A stretch of 64,000 bases of DNA from Platycnemis pennipes (taxonomy: Eukaryota; Arthropoda; Insecta; Odonata; Platycnemididae). The translations under genes and the position numbers were made by a program. This document shows, in pieces, positions 62,062 through 64,000 of this stretch (positions are counted from its first letter, which is position 1; each line of letters begins with the position of its first letter). The notes below the pieces were generated by a model. The model was not told the origin of the DNA. It searched no databases and saw only the letters and a program-made list of their open reading frames with translations. The stretch is taken from NCBI GenBank assembly GCA_933228895.1, contig OW121854.1:11535131-11599130 (forward strand), read 5' to 3'.

Positions 62062-62595
62062 AATGGGGTTGTTTATCATATTTTTTTGCCGGATCTGATA
62101 GAGTTTGTAAAATAAAAAGACACGTATTTTTCCGTTTGTTGATCCGTCAATTATTTCTCGAGTTACAAGCGGCGAAAAACTGATGTTTTTAACCCTTTCG
62201 GAAAAGTGGGCGTGGTGCAACCTCTGACGTATATCGACTTCGTCCAATCACAACTGAGCCCGCGAAGCTACTTCACCTTATCGCAAAGGGGGGTACACAG
62301 CTGACTCGGCCAATGGGAGCGATTGCGACAGGATCTGTGCGAGCAGACCTTCCGAGAAACCCCCTCCAATCCCTTCCCTTCCCATAAGAGCAGTCAAGGG
62401 TGGGAGGAAAACGACGTCAATGTTATCACAGCAGATTTTTCGGTGGGTGTCACCTTTTGCTTATTTTAATTTTTGATTTGTTAGTGAATGGTTGTGGCTA
62501 GAAGATTAACTTTTTCTCTAAAATTCGTTTTTCCTTTCCATCTAACGATTTCGTGTACAAAATGGCGATTTTGGTTCCGAGTAAACGCCCCCATT
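62062..62595 (-). mobile_element. MITE with GGGGGCGTTTAC ends, copy 2 (reversed)
   Basis: + strand AATGGGGTTGTTTATCATA at the left, GAGTAAACGCCCCCATT at the right. Reverse complement of copies 1 and 3, including AACTCGAGAAATAATTGACG reversed. Confidence 0.8.
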
Positions 62596-63089
62596 GAAGT
62601 ACCTTTTCATTGCTACATCGAACACCACGTGATCGAATGGTAATAGGCGATAAAAATTAATCGCATTTGATGCACTCATAATGCCATCGAGTTATATGTA
62701 ACAAAATAGGGATTGAATCGATAAAAGAACCCTTTTCACGCATGAAATATTTTGGAATGTTTGGAATTAGTCTGGGATTTTTGGTGGCATTTAGCCATGA
62801 CTCCTCGGGCACTGTCCAAACCCCCCCCCCTTTTTGCTCTACTCATTGTGACGTAGTAAATGTACTCCCGGTGCAAGCGTCTCTCGAGTGGCATGGTGGG
62901 AAGTGGACACGAGCAGAGATCTCAAAGTCGATGCGGTCATCATCATGTGAAAACAACTGTGCTATCCTTTTGGAAAGTAAAGGTTGGAAACCAAAGGCGA
63001 ATGCTAACATAGAGTTTTTCGTTGTTAGTTTCCTCTGCCCGAGTTTATGCTTATGGTCTTTCCTGGTTAATTTATTTCGCGTCATATAT

Positions 63090-63626
63090 AATGGGGGCGT
63101 TTACTCGGAACCGAAATCGCAATTTTGTGCACGAAATTGTTAGATGGAAACGAAAAAAGAATTTTAGTGAAAAAAATTAATCTTCTAACCACAACCATTC
63201 ACTCATAAATCAAAAATTTTAAATGAGCAAAAGGTGACGCCCACGAAAAAGCTGCATTGATAACATTGACGTCATGTCCCTTCCGTCCTTGACTGCTCTT
63301 ATGGGAAGGGAAGGGAGTGGAGGGAGATTCTCGGAAGGTCTGCTCGCACAGATCCTGTCGCAATCGCTCCTATTGGCAGAGACAGCTGTATCCCCCCTTT
63401 GCGATAAGGCGGAGTAGCTTCGCGGGATCAGTTGTGATTGGACGAAGTCAATTAACGTCAGAGGTTGCACCACACCCACTTTTCCGAAAGGGTTAAAAAC
63501 ATCAGTTTTTCGCCGCCTATAACTCGAGAAATAATTGACGGATCAAAAAACGGAAAAATACGGGTCTTTTTATTTTACAAACTCTACAGTATTCGTCAAT
63601 AAAAAAATATGGTAAACGACCCCATT
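63090..63626 (+). mobile_element. MITE with GGGGGCGTTTAC ends, copy 3
   Basis: AATGGGGGCGTTTACTCGG ... GGTAAACGACCCCATT. Same orientation as copy 1; lies 494 bp from copy 2 in opposite orientation. Confidence 0.8.
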
Positions 63627-64000
63627 GCAGCTATTCGCCGTTAAGTCAACTTACATGGTCACGTTCATTATATTGCAACCTAGCCTCCCTGTCATAGTCG
63701 ATTCCGATAAATTTTTTTAAAGTTTTGCTATCGCCGCACACTCGTTTTTATTGTTATACTCATATCCCGCCTTTGATGGCGAATAATTTAAAACAACATT
63801 CGTAGAATGGGCTGTGAAGAAAATACTTATCATCTATTTAATTTTGCAAAAATTACAGGTTTATGGAAGAAATAGTTTTCAGCTGCTTCTGTGATGCAAT
63901 ATCCTCACTTGACCCTTGGATTTTAGTATGATTTGTATAGAAACGGCGGATTAAAGATAGTCTCCATCGGCGGCAGTAGTTGAAACACGTTTTACTGCTA
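63627..64000. other. Window end, nothing recognised
   Basis: AT-rich sequence, no exon or element recognised. Confidence 0.45.

Overview
This is animal nuclear DNA, most likely from an arthropod and probably an insect. It has spliced genes with GT-AG introns, low gene density, and many Penelope-like, non-LTR, Helitron, SINE and cut-and-paste transposon remains. No bacterial operons, rRNA, tRNA genes or CRISPR arrays are visible. The species cannot be named from the sequence alone.

Two conserved host genes are present, both on the + strand. (1) The last five coding exons of glutamine:fructose-6-phosphate aminotransferase (GFAT/GFPT, the first and limiting step of the hexosamine pathway) lie at 1249-9880, with a poly(A) signal near 10407. 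The N-terminal glutaminase exons must lie left of position 1. (2) The first coding exon of calcium/calmodulin-dependent protein kinase II (CaMKII) lies at 17447-17511 and ends in a consensus splice donor. No later kinase exon was found up to 64000, so the remaining 46 kb is probably CaMKII intron 1.

Layout: 1-9.9 kb is GFAT. Its last intron (4493-9769) holds a Penelope-like element, a pogo-like end, a non-LTR reverse transcriptase remnant with a second Penelope-like element inserted in it, and a Helitron remnant. The 10.4-17.4 kb spacer holds a Harbinger-like MITE, two Penelope-like 3' ends in opposite orientation, and a tRNA-derived SINE. From 20 to 64 kb the intron is a mosaic of about 13 pieces of one non-LTR family ('family A', conserved 3' hairpin plus TGTAGA tail), at least five loci of a second ('family B', ATG-repeat tail), three further RT remnants, one long intact RT reading frame (40809-42254), a hAT-like element with an 8-bp target duplication, two ~1-kb TTAA-flanked elements, three copies of a GGGGGCGTTTAC-ended MITE, and tRNA-derived SINEs.

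The most useful observations are: (a) five Penelope-like ends with a hammerhead-ribozyme-like core whose stem II differs between copies but keeps pairing; (b) a Penelope-like element with ~370-bp inverted arms inserted in an RT gene with a 13-bp target duplication; (c) a family A/family B junction shared by two loci 21 kb apart, so the composite was itself copied; (d) a palindromic, one-ended derivative of the hAT-like element. I see no clearly new enzymatic system.
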